Origin: Typha latifolia
Taxonomy: Eukaryota > Streptophyta > Magnoliopsida > Poales > Typhaceae
Direction: 5' to 3'
Length of the DNA: 64,000 nucleotides
Assembly (NCBI GenBank): GCA_019914945.1
Contig: CM034104.1
Coordinates: 4,404,501-4,468,500 of the forward strand
The notes under the pieces are model-generated. The model had not been told where the DNA came from, did not search any database, and saw nothing but the letters and a program-made list of their open reading frames with translations. A program made the position numbers and the translations under genes. Shown here piece after piece: positions 13,011 through 24,795 of the stretch. The first letter of the stretch is position 1, and each line of letters begins with the position of its first letter.

Positions 13011-14890
13011 TTATATAGGCTATATAAAGAGATTAATCATCTCAAATATATATGTTAAATAATCGGACTAGCTCTCTCGAGAAATAAACTATAACGAGTC
13101 TAAACTATATACATATAGTTCTCCCCTAGTAAATCTATTAAAAAAATCAATCTTAACTATTATCATGGGCTAGTGAGACCGAAATATTGAGCTATAATGA
13201 TAACTTATATTAATGAGATATTCATGATACATGCTGTGTCCCCTCTATATTGGTGGTGCTAGAGCTTATTTTGATAAACAACTTACGATGGATTATGGAC
13301 AATCCAAATGAACTACACTGTGTTATCTATCATCTATTATGGCGAACTTGGAGTCTAAACTAAAGCATTAAGTTTAAATTAATTATTTTAAATTTGAGCA
13401 AATCAACCCTAATTCAAGTTTGATCAAATTTTGGGTGGTCTACATTCTATATATATATATATACATATATTAAATACATAGTAAACGAGATTCATTTTGG
13501 TTACTTCGGTAACACATGATGGATGCATTGATGTCCGGCATATAATTATATCATCATTTTAAAGGACAAGATAAGAATTATTCGGGTTGTGCTTTATATC
13601 AAATGTGGAGATTTATGCTAAAGAGCCGTCACATTTAAAAAAAAAATCTCTTATAAATCAGATTTTTGGAGGTTAATGAAATATTATCACCTTCTCTTGA
13701 AAAAAAAAAATTAATAAATGGGAGGACAAATGATTGATGCCCACTGCTCTTGACTTCACAGAACCGCCAGTTCTTATGCATTTCTCAACAAGAAAACAAT
13801 CTCAATGAGGTCTTGCATGACTTAGTTAACATGGAAGTCTAGAAAACATGCTATTATTCTTTCGTAAGAAGTAGTTACAATGTATGTCAAACTTATATTT
13901 GGGTAGCTAGGAGGGGCTATCTCTGAATTCGATATCTTAACATTAATATGAAGTTTTTTGTTTAATTGAGAGAGCTAAACAAACAAATTAATTACAATAT
14001 TATTTGCTAGCTAATAATCATGAATCCAATCCAATCCCCCTGGAGAACGAAACCACTGGGAAGAACCAAAGAAACTAGCAAGGGAAAGGAAGGGATTTTT
14101 GATACCCTTTAAATTATTATATTATATTTTTAGAATTTTTTTTTCTTTTGTTATCATTCACATCCTATCATATGGATATTTATCATTTGATCCATTTAAT
14201 TTTATTTTTAATGCCTCAATAACATCTTGAGTTTATTTTATACTAATAACAACGAATAGAATAGAGAATACTCTATTATTTTTAAAAATAAAAAATAAAA
14301 CATCTCTCATTTGACTTTAAAGCCTAGTTTTTCATTTATTGTTTACTTTAATCTGAAATTAAAAAAGAATGACGGTATTCTTGTCTTCAAGCATAAATAG
14401 TTGCATGTTAATTAGGTTTGACAGTTTTTTTTATGTAAAAGCTAATTTTGAGGAATATTTATATAATTACAAAAGATTTAATGATGTATGTTATGTGTGC
14501 AAAAAGACAGAAATTTTTTATATGTGTAAATGTTAAATTTTGAGAGATATATACAAGCAAACAAATTTTTGTTGAGCCTTATAAATGAAAAATTTTGGAA
14601 AAAAAAATAAAGAAACAAATATGATCCAAATGTTCCCATCTGAATTAAATGACTCATTTGTGCTCACCCTAGAAGCAGCCCTCTTGATTCAAAAGTCTCG
14701 GGCTAGTTTTAGAAGGTATCACTCTATGTTAGTCTAGGGCAGACTACTTGAATATACTATCAAACTTAACTGTGGTGATGTATTCTCATCAATCATCAAT
14801 AGGATTGACATGTGCTTCATTGTTTGCAATAGTCTGATTTGCTTCGTGTTGGTTGGTGCCTTCTACACCACTGTAGACGATCTATTATAG

Positions 14891-15052
14891 GTTGAAGCTA
14901 CGATATTGAAACCGGCCCTTCTGTATGCTTATGATTACAATCTTTTCAACCTCATTATGGATTCAGACTCCAAAGTTCTCATCAACACTCTTAACCACAA
15001 GTTTAATGCAAACACTTTTTTCGTAGATATTTTTTTGCTCTCTTATTTTTAA
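14891..15052 (+). pseudogene. RNase H-like (RVT_3) fragment of a retroelement
   Basis: The frame reads VEATILKPALLYAYDYNLFN and continues LIMDSDSKVLINTLN, then a stop. This matches the EA...A...DSDSK...L pattern of the RNase H-like domain found at the C-terminus of plant LINE polyproteins and related reverse-transcriptase remnants. The frame immediately upstream (GAFYTTVDDLL) is in phase but separated by a TAG at 14888-14890, and no reverse-transcriptase domain is intact nearby. I read it as a decayed relic, not a gene. Confidence 0.5.
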
Positions 15053-15720
15053 CATTTTTTTTAATTATTTCTATATTATAAAGAGGCCAACAAGACAACT
15101 GAGTAGTTAGCAAATAATTAACATAAGGTACACTTTTAAGGTTTTAATTTTTATACTTAGAAGAGTTATGTCAAGAAAAAAAGAACTAAATACAGTAAAA
15201 CGGATTATAGTTTAATGGCTTTAGATGTAATTATCTCTTCAGAAAAACTAAGCAAAGTGAAAGGGATATAACAAGAATTTTCATTTTATTCCCTCTCAAG
15301 TAGTTTTATTACAATTTACACTCTATTTATTTGCTATTTTAAATTAATAAATTAAATCATCAAAATACTTGTCCAGAGGCAGTTCCAATTTTCTAAATTA
15401 TTTCCAGGCGATTTAATAAAATTGAGAGGTAACTAAAAATATTAAAAATAGAGGGTGTAAATCATAATAATCGCGACAGGAGTGGTGCGAAGTAGAAAAA
15501 TGCCAATCTTCCAATCCACGGGGCGTCCGTTTTGGCTTCTTCCTCTTCTCCTGGTGCTCGAATTGGATGTAAGGCGGGTTCCAGGAGTAGAGAAGGAGAG
15601 GGGAGAGGGGAGAGGTGAATAAAGAGAAGTTTCCTAAGACGGAGGCAAACCGAAACCCTCCTCTTATCCGGGAATAGGATCCCCTTATTCCCACATCCTT
15701 TATCTCTCTTTCGTCCCTCT

Positions 15721-15721
15721 C

Positions 15722-15754
<33 letters not shown>

Positions 15755-15755
15755 A
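15721..15755. repeat. (CT)n microsatellite in the presumed 5' UTR
   Basis: A nearly pure CT run ends about 20 bases before the start codon of the coiled-coil gene. CT tracts in leaders are common in plant genes, and length polymorphism is likely. Confidence 0.85.
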
Positions 15756-15773
15756 GGAGGAGGAGTAGGGAGG

Positions 15774-18700
15774 ATGCCGACGATGACCGCGATTGCATTG
15801 GAGCAGCTTCTGCTGCCCGACGCCGTTGGCCGCTTCCCTTCCAAGAAATCCGGCTACTGCAATGGAGTCACGAAGAAGGGGGACGAGGAGAGAGAGGGTC
15901 GTGCCGAGGATGGAGATGATGGGGAAGTGGAACACGATGACGGCGGTTTCCTCGATCCGAGGTTTACGAGGAGCCCCGGATTTGGGAACCAGGCGCTCTT
16001 GTTTAATCAGAGCGAGTTCTATGATGCTGCCGAAGGTTAATCTCTCTCTCACGCTCTTCATACATTTGCCTCTTTTGATCTATCTATCTTTCCCTAAACA
16101 TGTTGTATCTATGTCTATGGAGACGAGTTACTCGATAACTTTATTGGATAAGAATTGTTGGTTATTTATTTATTCTTGATTCTTATCGTGATTGAAGGTT
16201 TAGCCTCCTGGCTAGGGAAAACATAAATTTTCTTTTGCGGATATTAGAGAAAGGACAGAATTTGTGATTACTTTGTCATCTTTGAGAGCTGTTTATTAGG
16301 ACTGCCTTAATGCGCTTCAATGTTTAGTATTAGAAACTCAAAATATCATCTGTGACTACTAATTTAAATCTATGAGAGACCCCTGTATTATCTTTTTACT
16401 TCATAATGTGCAATGATTCAAAGATCAAAATCAGGTAGTGCTAAATAGCGAAGTGCTATTACTCCTCTCATGCATTTACGTGTTGACCATGAGGGGAAAA
16501 CCAGCATTTGGTGTTATGATAAATTGATGGGAAGTCATGTTAGGACTCCCAAATTGATGGGAAGATAACCTTTTATTGTTATCTATACAACTATAAATGG
16601 ATTGGTCTCCTACTACTTTGCAGGTAATGGATAATGTGGAGACAAGATCATTTCACTAACTTGTTAAAAGTTAGGTCAAATTAGATTTGATTTTCCCTTA
16701 TCAGGGCAAATACCGATAGGTCGATACATCAAGATACATCAATGGCCTTGTTTATCTAAGGATGTATCAAGATTCTTCTTTATTTTATTCTCAAGTTTCT
16801 CCTAGTGTCTCAGTTTGTATTCTCCTTGATTGTAAATATATGTAAAGACAAATTCAGCTTAAACTAGCAACTTGCATCTTTTCCTTTTAGTTTTCTTTTA
16901 AATAAATTAAAGTAGCATCTTTTCCTATTATTTTGGTCCTATTCATTCAGGTAAAATGAGACATTTGAAATTATCCAACATTGGAAGAAGAGTAAGATGA
17001 AGAAAAGTGGTAAATAATTGAAGAAGCCCGAATATTATGTGAGACAAGTGTGATTTAGATCAACCAATAGAACATACGTAATCTCTGTGTGTCATTTTGG
17101 GGTTAACCTACTAGGAATTTTTGATTTGGAGTACAAGCAACTTTATTTCCTATACTAATAAAAAGATGTGTAATTAGAAAAACAAATATATATAAACTAT
17201 AATGAGGGAGCTTACATATCAACTATTATTAGACCAATTTGTGCAACTTCATCTACCGATAGTAAGAGAAGCACAATCCACTAAACTAAGCCTACAATCT
17301 CTTGAATTATAGGAAAAAGGCAATGTTTTAACTTAAATATAGGTAAACGAGTTGAGGTTGAGCGAGTCGAGTTCTGCTCGGCTCAGCTAGAAATGGAGAA
17401 TACCCCAGCCCGGCTCGAGCTCGAGACAAGTTTAGCTTAGCTATAAAGACTATTTCAAGTTTGTTAGTTTTCAATGTGTGACTAAAAGTGGAACTTCATG
17501 TGAAAAAAAAATAGCATACTCTCTTGATACAGATACTTTAACCAATTGTGCTAGAATAACTTTAGATAAATTAACAAAACTAAATATATATAATATATTT
17601 TTCAAGCTAATTTGAGCCAAGCTCGAGCGAGTTGACTTTTGCTCGGCTTAGCTCGATTAAATTTTTGAGCTAAAAAACTCAGCTTGACTCGGCTCATTCA
17701 GAGCTTGAGCCGAGCTCAAGTCTAGCTCTAAGCAAGGAATTTATTATCTGTATATTCTTCAACTTCTAAAATTTTTCTATGTTTAAAATTATTTTTCATA
17801 ATTTAAGTAATTAAAAATGTTCAAACCTAAAACGGCTAAGATGATTAATACACATTTTCTCCAACGACTATAATACAAAGAATGAAAATACTAAGAACAA
17901 TATTGAATTTGAATACATTCCCTAAATACTTGTGTTTATCACCATCATCACCACTACAATAAAGATGATAAAAGACCTCCTATAGGTGAGGCTAACAACC
18001 ACCTTTGCGATAGAAGTGAGTATAGGGGTGTTAAAAGAGAAATGAAAAATGTGGAGTCAAGGAAGAAAAAATAGTAACAAAAAGGAAAAGAGAGAAAAAT
18101 ATGATAGAACCGTAAAATGTGGCGCTCACGACATCAAAAGATTGATAGTTGGTATCTCAAGTTGTATTCAGTTTAGATGCAATTTATTATGTGTTCCGCA
18201 TATGGTTCACATATAAAATAATCAAAATTGTGTTTATAGCTAATACGACCGGATACGTAATACGTATCAGTTGATACAATTGATACTGGTCTGAAACCAA
18301 AGAAAAATTGGTTTTGGCCCTGGTTTCAGATTGGTAAGGGCTGATACCATACGATATTAGCCGATACTTGGAATCATGGGAATGTATCAAACACTAAGCA
18401 AGTTTACTTGGCAGTATTAATTTTCTAGATATCTTTTGATGATTTTTGATGAGACAAGTCCTGCTTCTTTAAATTTTAATGAAGTCTAGCATTAGAAGCC
18501 ACTAAAACCACTATCATATGTCAACTTCATACTCTTAATAAGTTTACATGTATTAATTTTATCTTACTTTGTCTAGTAGTTTATGCTAGTTTTTCATAGA
18601 CAAGTACAAGAACATTGTAGTGTTCCAGGCATTACTCTTTCGATCCTAATTAACCAATAATATCAAGTGTAATCACTGACACTGTCAGATTTGCAGATTT

Positions 18701-21323
18701 TTTATCAGATGGTTCTGTTTCACAAGCTTCTCCTTCCGTCAGCAGGAATCTTGAAACTGAATTGCGTCATATACGGTTCACTCTTCATGAAGAGATTGCA
18801 AGAAGAAAGAGGTCAGAGAACACTCTGCTCCTCATGCAAAAACAGTGGCAAAGGATGGCAGGATCTCTCTCTCGTATGGGGTTATCATTGCCTGTGAACC
18901 AGCACATTGAGAACATTCAACTTGAGGTGGATCCTGCAGAATTTTGCCAGGAGATTGTAGTTTCAAGGCTTGTTTCTGCAGCTATTGAAAGAGATTTGGC
19001 TCGGAATGAAACTGAAGCTATTGCCGAGGAATTCATTGATTTGAAAAACTATGAAATCTCTCGGCTGCAAGATCGGGTGCGATATTATGAAGCTGTGAAC
19101 CATGAGATGTCTCAGAGGAATCAGGAAGTTACAGGTCAGAACATTTTCTTTCTTTTTTTAGTATTTCCTTTTGTCTTAACTATAATAATATAATATACAT
19201 TGGTGTCGAAGAGATATCATTGGTGTATGATCTATTATGAAGGTGGATATGATAAGAAAATTTATTTTATGTTTATAATGCTTTGCAAGAAAAATTCCTT
19301 ATTTATCCCTTTGTTGACTTGGTTTTATATTGATTCACAAAGATGAGGGTTTGAAGGTCATTGTTCTAGAAGAATGCTTTTTTTTCCTTGGTTGTTTTTA
19401 ATGAAACTCACAAGATCTCTACTATTTTCTCCGATTAATGAATTTGCTTTTGTATATGCTATATAATTATTCAGTGTCACTTTAAAAATTTGAAAGGATC
19501 TAATGGTAATTGGTAAGAATAACAATAAGAAGCAATCTAGTGTCTCTATTGATTGGGGTCCTTGCAAGAATACTTATACATCTTGGTTTAGATTTCTTCA
19601 AGGAAAAAAAGAGTAAATTGTATTTTAAGAGCTCAACCGATTGTATCTCAATAGTTGTATGATAGTAATCCAGAAGGTTCAAGTTACAAGTCATTAAGGC
19701 AATCAGTCACTAGTTAGGCTTTTGTATTGTTATAGTTCTTCCTATGAGGTCTTTGGTCTTATTCCTAGTTGGCTAGGACTTGGTTAGGCTGGGGTATAGG
19801 TTACCTGAAGCTGTCCTCAACCTGCTCTAAACTAAGAAACACAAATACTTCCATATTCTCTCCGTATCCGAATTGGATACTGTATTGGATATGATACTTG
19901 CCATATACTTCCGGTTATATATCATATACTTTCATAAAGTATTTATTTTCTTTTAACAATAAAATTAATGTTGTGGATATTTCTTGGATATCTATTACAT
20001 ACTTCTTGAAAACTTCATAGACTCTTATCAATGTGAGTCAAATTGAAAGAGATTCCTAAATATATATCAACAATATATAATTCCTCAATTAAGAAAATGC
20101 AAGTACACAAGTTCACTAATATATGTGTGTGTGTGTGGGTGGGTGGGTGGATGTAAATATGTACTTATATGAGTAACGTATCCTAAGTCATATCCTTATT
20201 TTTCAAGATTTATCGTATTGGCGTATTCGTATTGTATCATATCCATGCTTCATATGCTGTAGACTCCAATAACCCTATTAGAAATGGTGTTAGTCCTGTG
20301 GCTATGTAGCTCAATCTGGAAGGGCTCAGGCCAAGTATGAGCCACTTGAACTGACCCTTTGCTTGCTTCAAGCTTCTCAGCGTCAAAGCAGAAAGGGGTC
20401 GGTCCTGCTCTAATAGCTGTTCAGTTGTGAACTGATGGTGTTTCACGATTAAATTCTTAGGATTGTGCCAATAGTGTAATTCAAGCTGTAATTTCTATGC
20501 TCTTGTGTAGAGTATCAATAATTGTCATAGTTGGTCCTTATGGAAAATGATATATCCATGTGGTTTTATTTTTCATACTGTAGGTTGATGAGTATTGCTA
20601 ATCTAACCCATAGATTTAAAGCTGAGTTATTTTATCCTTTTGTGACTTTGTTTTTATTCTTTTATCTGTACTTTGAATTCACTTTGTAGTTGAAATTAAT
20701 AATCTACATATAGCCTGCAACTTTTCTTCTATCGATTCTTGGCTTTGTACTCTTCTTTGGTTCAGATGGTCTCTATTTTAAACATACCTTTCCCATGGCC
20801 AATAGGATTTCTTGTTCGCATTCCCTTTGTCTATTAAATGTCCATGTGACAATTGAGGACTGAATTCCTCCTAGCTTAATAAAATCCACATGCAAGTTGA
20901 CTAAGTTCCTTTTATGTCTGCTAACATCACTTTCTATTGTTTCACATCTTAAACACATGCATTTGTATTTCATGTGCTAATATTCTACATGTATGATTTG
21001 CGTTATTAATTCCATGATTCTATCCATATATCCATTCTACTGATACGGGTTCTGCTTTGTAATGTCCATATACTATGGTAAGGTTCTGTCATGATGACTA
21101 TACTTTGATGGGTTTTACTTGGTGATATGCAGAATTGGCTCGCCAACGACTCGTGAAAAGAAGGACAAGACAGAGATGGATTCGGAGTTGTGTTGGTTTA
21201 TCTGTTACAATTGGTGCTTCTCTCCTTGCATATTCTTACGTACCGAACTCTCTTAAGGAGTCATTGCCGCCATCCTCCACTGGTGATCCTTATGGAACTT
21301 TAGAATCTGGGCCATTTGCTTAA
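15774..21323 (+). CDS. Coiled-coil protein with C-terminal membrane anchor, function unknown, 3 exons
   Basis: Exons 15774-16035, 18697-19134 and 21133-21323, with GT-AG introns of 2661 and 1998 bp and matching phases, give 296 aa. The N-terminus (residues 1-87) is acidic in its middle (EEREGRAEDGDDGEVEHDD). Exon 2 encodes a long charged, mostly helical segment (about residues 100-240) with heptad-like leucines: ETELRHIRFTLHEEIARRK, MQKQWQRMAGSLSRMGLSLP, EFIDLKNYEISRLQDRVRYYEAVN. Exon 3 begins with a basic cluster (RQRLVKRRTRQRW) directly followed by one hydrophobic segment at about residues 250-271, then a short polar tail, as expected of a tail-anchored protein facing the cytosol. The start is the first ATG after a CT-rich 5' UTR tract. 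I do not recognise a named family; a role as a membrane-attached tether is only inferred from architecture. Confidence 0.85.
17335..17735. repeat. GCTCG/CGAGC-rich transposon relic in intron 1
   Basis: The outer parts carry repeated GCTCGGCTCAGCT, CTCGAGCTCGAG and TTGAGCCGAGCTC words, partly in inverted orientation, around an AT-rich core. The pattern is like degenerate plant DNA transposons and the repeats at 6.4 and 12.9 kb. I found no matching target duplication. Confidence 0.45.
18230..18385. repeat. GATACGTATC-rich repeat in intron 1
   Basis: Contains GGATACGTAATACGTATC, GTTGATACAATTGATAC and, in opposite sense, GATACCATACGATATTAGCC. The partly palindromic, repeated GATAC words suggest a decayed foldback repeat. 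A related stretch (ATTGGATACTGTATTGGATAT) is in intron 2 near 19870. Boundaries are unclear. Confidence 0.35.
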
Positions 21324-21665
21324 ACTAATCAGGTGACCCTACAGTTTCTGTGTAAAATCTCAGTCTCCAACTTTGTAATTTTCTTTAATAATGATTAATG
21401 GCTTCATGGCTGCTTTGTTGTCTCAACATCAAGTTGAGTAGGTAACAACAAATAGTGAAGTAGAAAAAGAAGGGGGAAGGGGGGGGATGGTTATTTACAT
21501 TAGCAGGGAAATAGCAAAGCAGGCCACATCAAGAGAAAATGATGTGATACTCGTATTCTTTTTTAATTAACCATTCCATTTTACTCTGCCACAAACTTGT
21601 AGTTATGGTCTATATGAACTACTAGCTGTTACTGCTACCTACTGTGTCATTTTTTTGTCCATAAA

Positions 21666-21995
21666 GTATTAAATAGTGACTATCTTTAATATAACTGTGG
21701 CATTCTTTTAGCACTCTGGTTGTGAGAATGATATTTTTTTGCTCTGGAAATGAATTTGTTGAACTTGAAATCCATATAGTATTAAATAGTGACTTGAATA
21801 TAACTGTGGCATTCTTTTAGCACTCTGGTTGTGAGAATGATATTTTTTTGCTCTGGAAATGAATTTGTTGAACTTGAAATCCATATAGTATTAAATAGTG
21901 ACTTGAATATAACTGTGGCATTCTTTTAGCACTCTGATTGTGAGAACAGTATTTTTTGGTCTGGAGTTGAATTTGTTGAACTCGAAATCATATAT
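21666..21995. repeat. Three-copy 109-bp minisatellite downstream of the coiled-coil gene
   Basis: Copies begin at 21666, 21779 and 21888, each starting GTATTAAATAGTGACT and running through AACTGTGGCATTCTTTTAGC to GAATTTGTTGAACT. Copies 1 and 2 are almost identical apart from a 4-bp length difference near the start; copy 3 is more diverged and runs into a (TA)n tract. It lies about 340 bp past the stop codon. Confidence 0.9.
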
Positions 21996-23784
21996 ATATA
22001 TATATATATATTTCCTCTTTTCTTAAGGCCCATTAATTCAATATGTAATGTTGCTATCTGTATACCTACCACTGCTGTCGTAAGGCTGACGAGAACTGTG
22101 CTTAATTCAATATATGTTAGTTTTTTTTTTTTTGGGTGATAGGGTCGGAAGTTCGCTAATTTCAGTTTCTATATATATATATATAAAGTTTCACTTTGAA
22201 GACAGCTAAAGAAACACGAACGATTTTCAAATCTGAGGCCTATTGCTATTGTAAGATGACACAGATTTGCTCTTATTTTGTAATTTTTGTTTACTCATTT
22301 TTCCTTTTCTTCCGTGTGTAGGATGCAAGGCTGCTTTTTTTAAGAATGTCCGTAGATAGATACTTATTAAGGCTGTGTTCATTCGTGGAATAAGGGTAAA
22401 ATATTTACAAACATTTTAATTTTTTATACTAGAAGAAAGAGCTAATTATTAGTATGTTATTCTAATATTCAATTTAATATTAATATAAAAAAATAATAAT
22501 TATATTTGATGTGACATAAGTTGATATAAAAATATTGGCAATTGATCATGTTTTAAATCAAATAATAAAAATATCCTTCAGTCGAGGAAAATAATATTTT
22601 AAAATTTTTTTCGCATTGTGTGGGGTTATAATTTTGCACTCAACTAAAGTAATACTCCGCATTGTGCAGGTATACGAGGTTATAACCCTGCACTAATATG
22701 AGTATGCTTTGGAGAGGAGAGAGAGGAGATAGTAATTGTAGTTGATATGATTAGTAATTATGTGTTGTTATTTTAAAAGGTAAAATAATAATTTTAAATT
22801 ATTAATAAATAATTTTTAAAAAGTTGTATAGAATAAGATGAGAGAATATTAAATTAGTAAATAAGAACTAAGTAAGAAGTTTAATTACTACATCAGAATA
22901 AGAATATTTATTTTAGAATAAATCTATTCCTATCCTACAAGTGAACGGGAGGCTAAAGAAACAGTCCAAGTACCTAATATGAAGCTAGACTAGTCAATAT
23001 TTTGCTAATATGAGCTAAATAAATAATTAGGAAATTTATTGCAACAACTTGTATAACAATCTGTTGCAATAATTCCCTAGTTATTAATAACTTGTATAAC
23101 AATCACCAAGTCTACTTAGAGTTGGTAAGTACATTTCTCATGACCAGGGAGGTCATGAGTTTAACTTTAACCCCAAATAATATTTATAGAGAAATTATTT
23201 GCTAGTTGATAATTTGGTGGCTTAGCTTAATTCAATTGATAGTTCGGTAGTGCGGTTAGCTTGGAGGAACAGCTCGGCAACACAATGGCTTGAAACAGAT
23301 CTCGACAGCGTTTAGTTTGGAGCAATTATTCGGCGACACATATGGCTTGAAGCTTAGACTATATTTTAAGCAGTTAAAAACTCAATTGGGGCCTAAGTGT
23401 TTTTGTATGTAGGGAGAGTTGGCTATTTGTCTAACTTATATCTAGTCTTTGGGCTCATAAAAGATCAAATGAAAAAAGAAGAGTGAATGAAAATTTGAAA
23501 TCCACCGAAAAGACATTCCCACACAATTGTAATAATTTCTCTCCACTAAATCTTCTAATAGCTTTACCGCTTTAATTAATACTTTGATATTATCACTGCA
23601 GAATCAAAACTAATTATGACGAGAGTCCAACTCATAAAGATCCTTGAACCCAATTAAGAATGCTTACGCCTTAGCATGCAGCGCGCTGTCACAGCACTGC
23701 AACACCTCTCTGCCTATCTCCTTTCTAGCTCAAAGTACAAGCCGTCGGGCTGAACTAAATTTAAAAACATAAAACAAATACTCG
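21996..23784. other. AT-rich intergenic region
   Basis: No gene or RNA seen. It includes (TA)n tracts at 21991-22011 and about 22171-22186 and unremarkable AT-rich sequence. Confidence 0.5.
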
Positions 23785-23791
23785 ACCAACC
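23785..23791 (+). promoter_or_regulatory. AC-II element (ACCAACC) upstream of arogenate dehydratase
   Basis: Exact ACCAACC about 1.0 kb before the start codon. AC elements are binding sites for R2R3-MYB regulators of phenylpropanoid and lignin genes. A 7-mer can occur by chance; its weight comes from two further AC elements closer to the gene. Two CACGTG G-boxes lie just downstream at 23810-23815 and 23869-23874. Confidence 0.35.
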
Positions 23792-24282
23792 GCCTTAGTC
23801 CGTGTGGATCACGTGGATGGCTGGCTGGCTGGGGGCCACTTTTCGTCCATTCAACCACGAAATTCTCCCACGTGGTGGAATGCGATAAATGCTGATTTTA
23901 GACAAGTAAAATACTAACAATTGAGTATTTTACTACCATGGCAATAAAGTGGTCTTTGGCATTGAGTTTAGAAGGTAAACTATTTCTATAAATAAGTTTT
24001 AGGAATATCTTACTTACGGTCAAATCCTCCAATTAGGTCAGTTTTTCGTTTTCCTTTTCTATTTTGTTTCGCTAATTTGACGCATATTTTCAGTCAATTC
24101 GCACGTTTGACGTGATGACGGAGATTACTACGCAACTGCTACGCAAGACGAGAGCTTTTGCCTACGCAGACTAATTCCTCTTACCAAACCAATAGTAAGT
24201 AGGATGAATATTTCTCCCTTGAAGAAAGACTGCAGCTCTCTCGACTTGCTGACCAGTCCACTCATTCCTACCGACCTCACCC

Positions 24283-24289
24283 ACCAACC
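24283..24289 (+). promoter_or_regulatory. AC-II element (ACCAACC)
   Basis: Exact ACCAACC in the context CCCACCAACCAAACCC, about 0.5 kb before the arogenate dehydratase start codon. It is the second of three AC-type motifs in this promoter. Confidence 0.4.
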
Positions 24290-24565
24290 AAACCCAGACC
24301 CAGAAATTAGCACGCTGTGAAATTAGCAGAGACGAAGTTAATAAACAGTTCGGAAATTTACGAATTTATGACTCCAAATTCACTATTCGTAAAATAAATT
24401 CACAGAAGTGGAAGGTTTAAATGGATAATAACTTATTGGAAAGAAAAAAAAATAGAAAATTTTAAAATAAAAAATAATTATTTAATAGGTAATATATGTC
24501 AAGTGGGGGGTCTCATGGGCGAATTAATCCCCACGTTCCCACGATCCTTCTCTGCCGCTTCTCCC

Positions 24566-24572
24566 ACCTAAC
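24566..24572 (+). promoter_or_regulatory. AC-III-like element (ACCTAAC)
   Basis: Exact ACCTAAC 230 bp before the start codon and about 52 bp upstream of the TATA box, a typical position for a functional proximal site. A related ACCAAAC follows at 24584-24590. Confidence 0.45.
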
Positions 24573-24623
24573 ACCCCTCACCCACCAAACCCGACGAAAC
24601 TATTCAGCGGTATTCTTTACTTG

Positions 24624-24630
24624 TATATAA
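24624..24630 (+). promoter_or_regulatory. TATA box of the arogenate dehydratase gene
   Basis: TATATAA in the context TTGTATATAAACTCC, 166 bp before the ATG. Transcription would begin near 24655-24660, giving a leader of about 140 nt that contains a long A-rich stretch just before the start codon. Confidence 0.65.
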
Positions 24631-24795
24631 ACTCCTGCCCTTCTCCTTCCTTCTTTAGCCAGGGATCCCTACCACGATCTCTGTGCATCTAATTCTTCTC
24701 TAATTTATCCCCATCCCCCTTCTCTTTACTTCTTGATTTCCAAAAAACAAAAAAAAACAAAAAAAAAAAAAAAAGTTCGATTAGATCTGATCATA

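Larger units (their letters stand above)
12835..15773. other. Intergenic region upstream of the coiled-coil gene
   Basis: Mostly AT-rich DNA. It holds the right half of the old repeat, one member of the diverged repeats (13727-13880), an RNase H-like relic at 14.9 kb, and from about 15480 the GC-richer presumed promoter and 5' UTR of the next gene, ending in a (CT)n tract at 15721-15755. The minus-strand frame at 15413-15844 is an antisense shadow of this promoter. Confidence 0.6.

Noticed and set aside
17335..17735. Second hAT element with defined ends
   Set aside because: Composition is suggestive but no matching terminal inverted repeat or 8-bp duplication could be found.
24733..24795. 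Upstream in-frame extension of arogenate dehydratase with a Lys-rich start
   Set aside because: It begins at a non-ATG codon and translates a poly-A leader; the ATG at 24796 gives a normal transit-peptide start.
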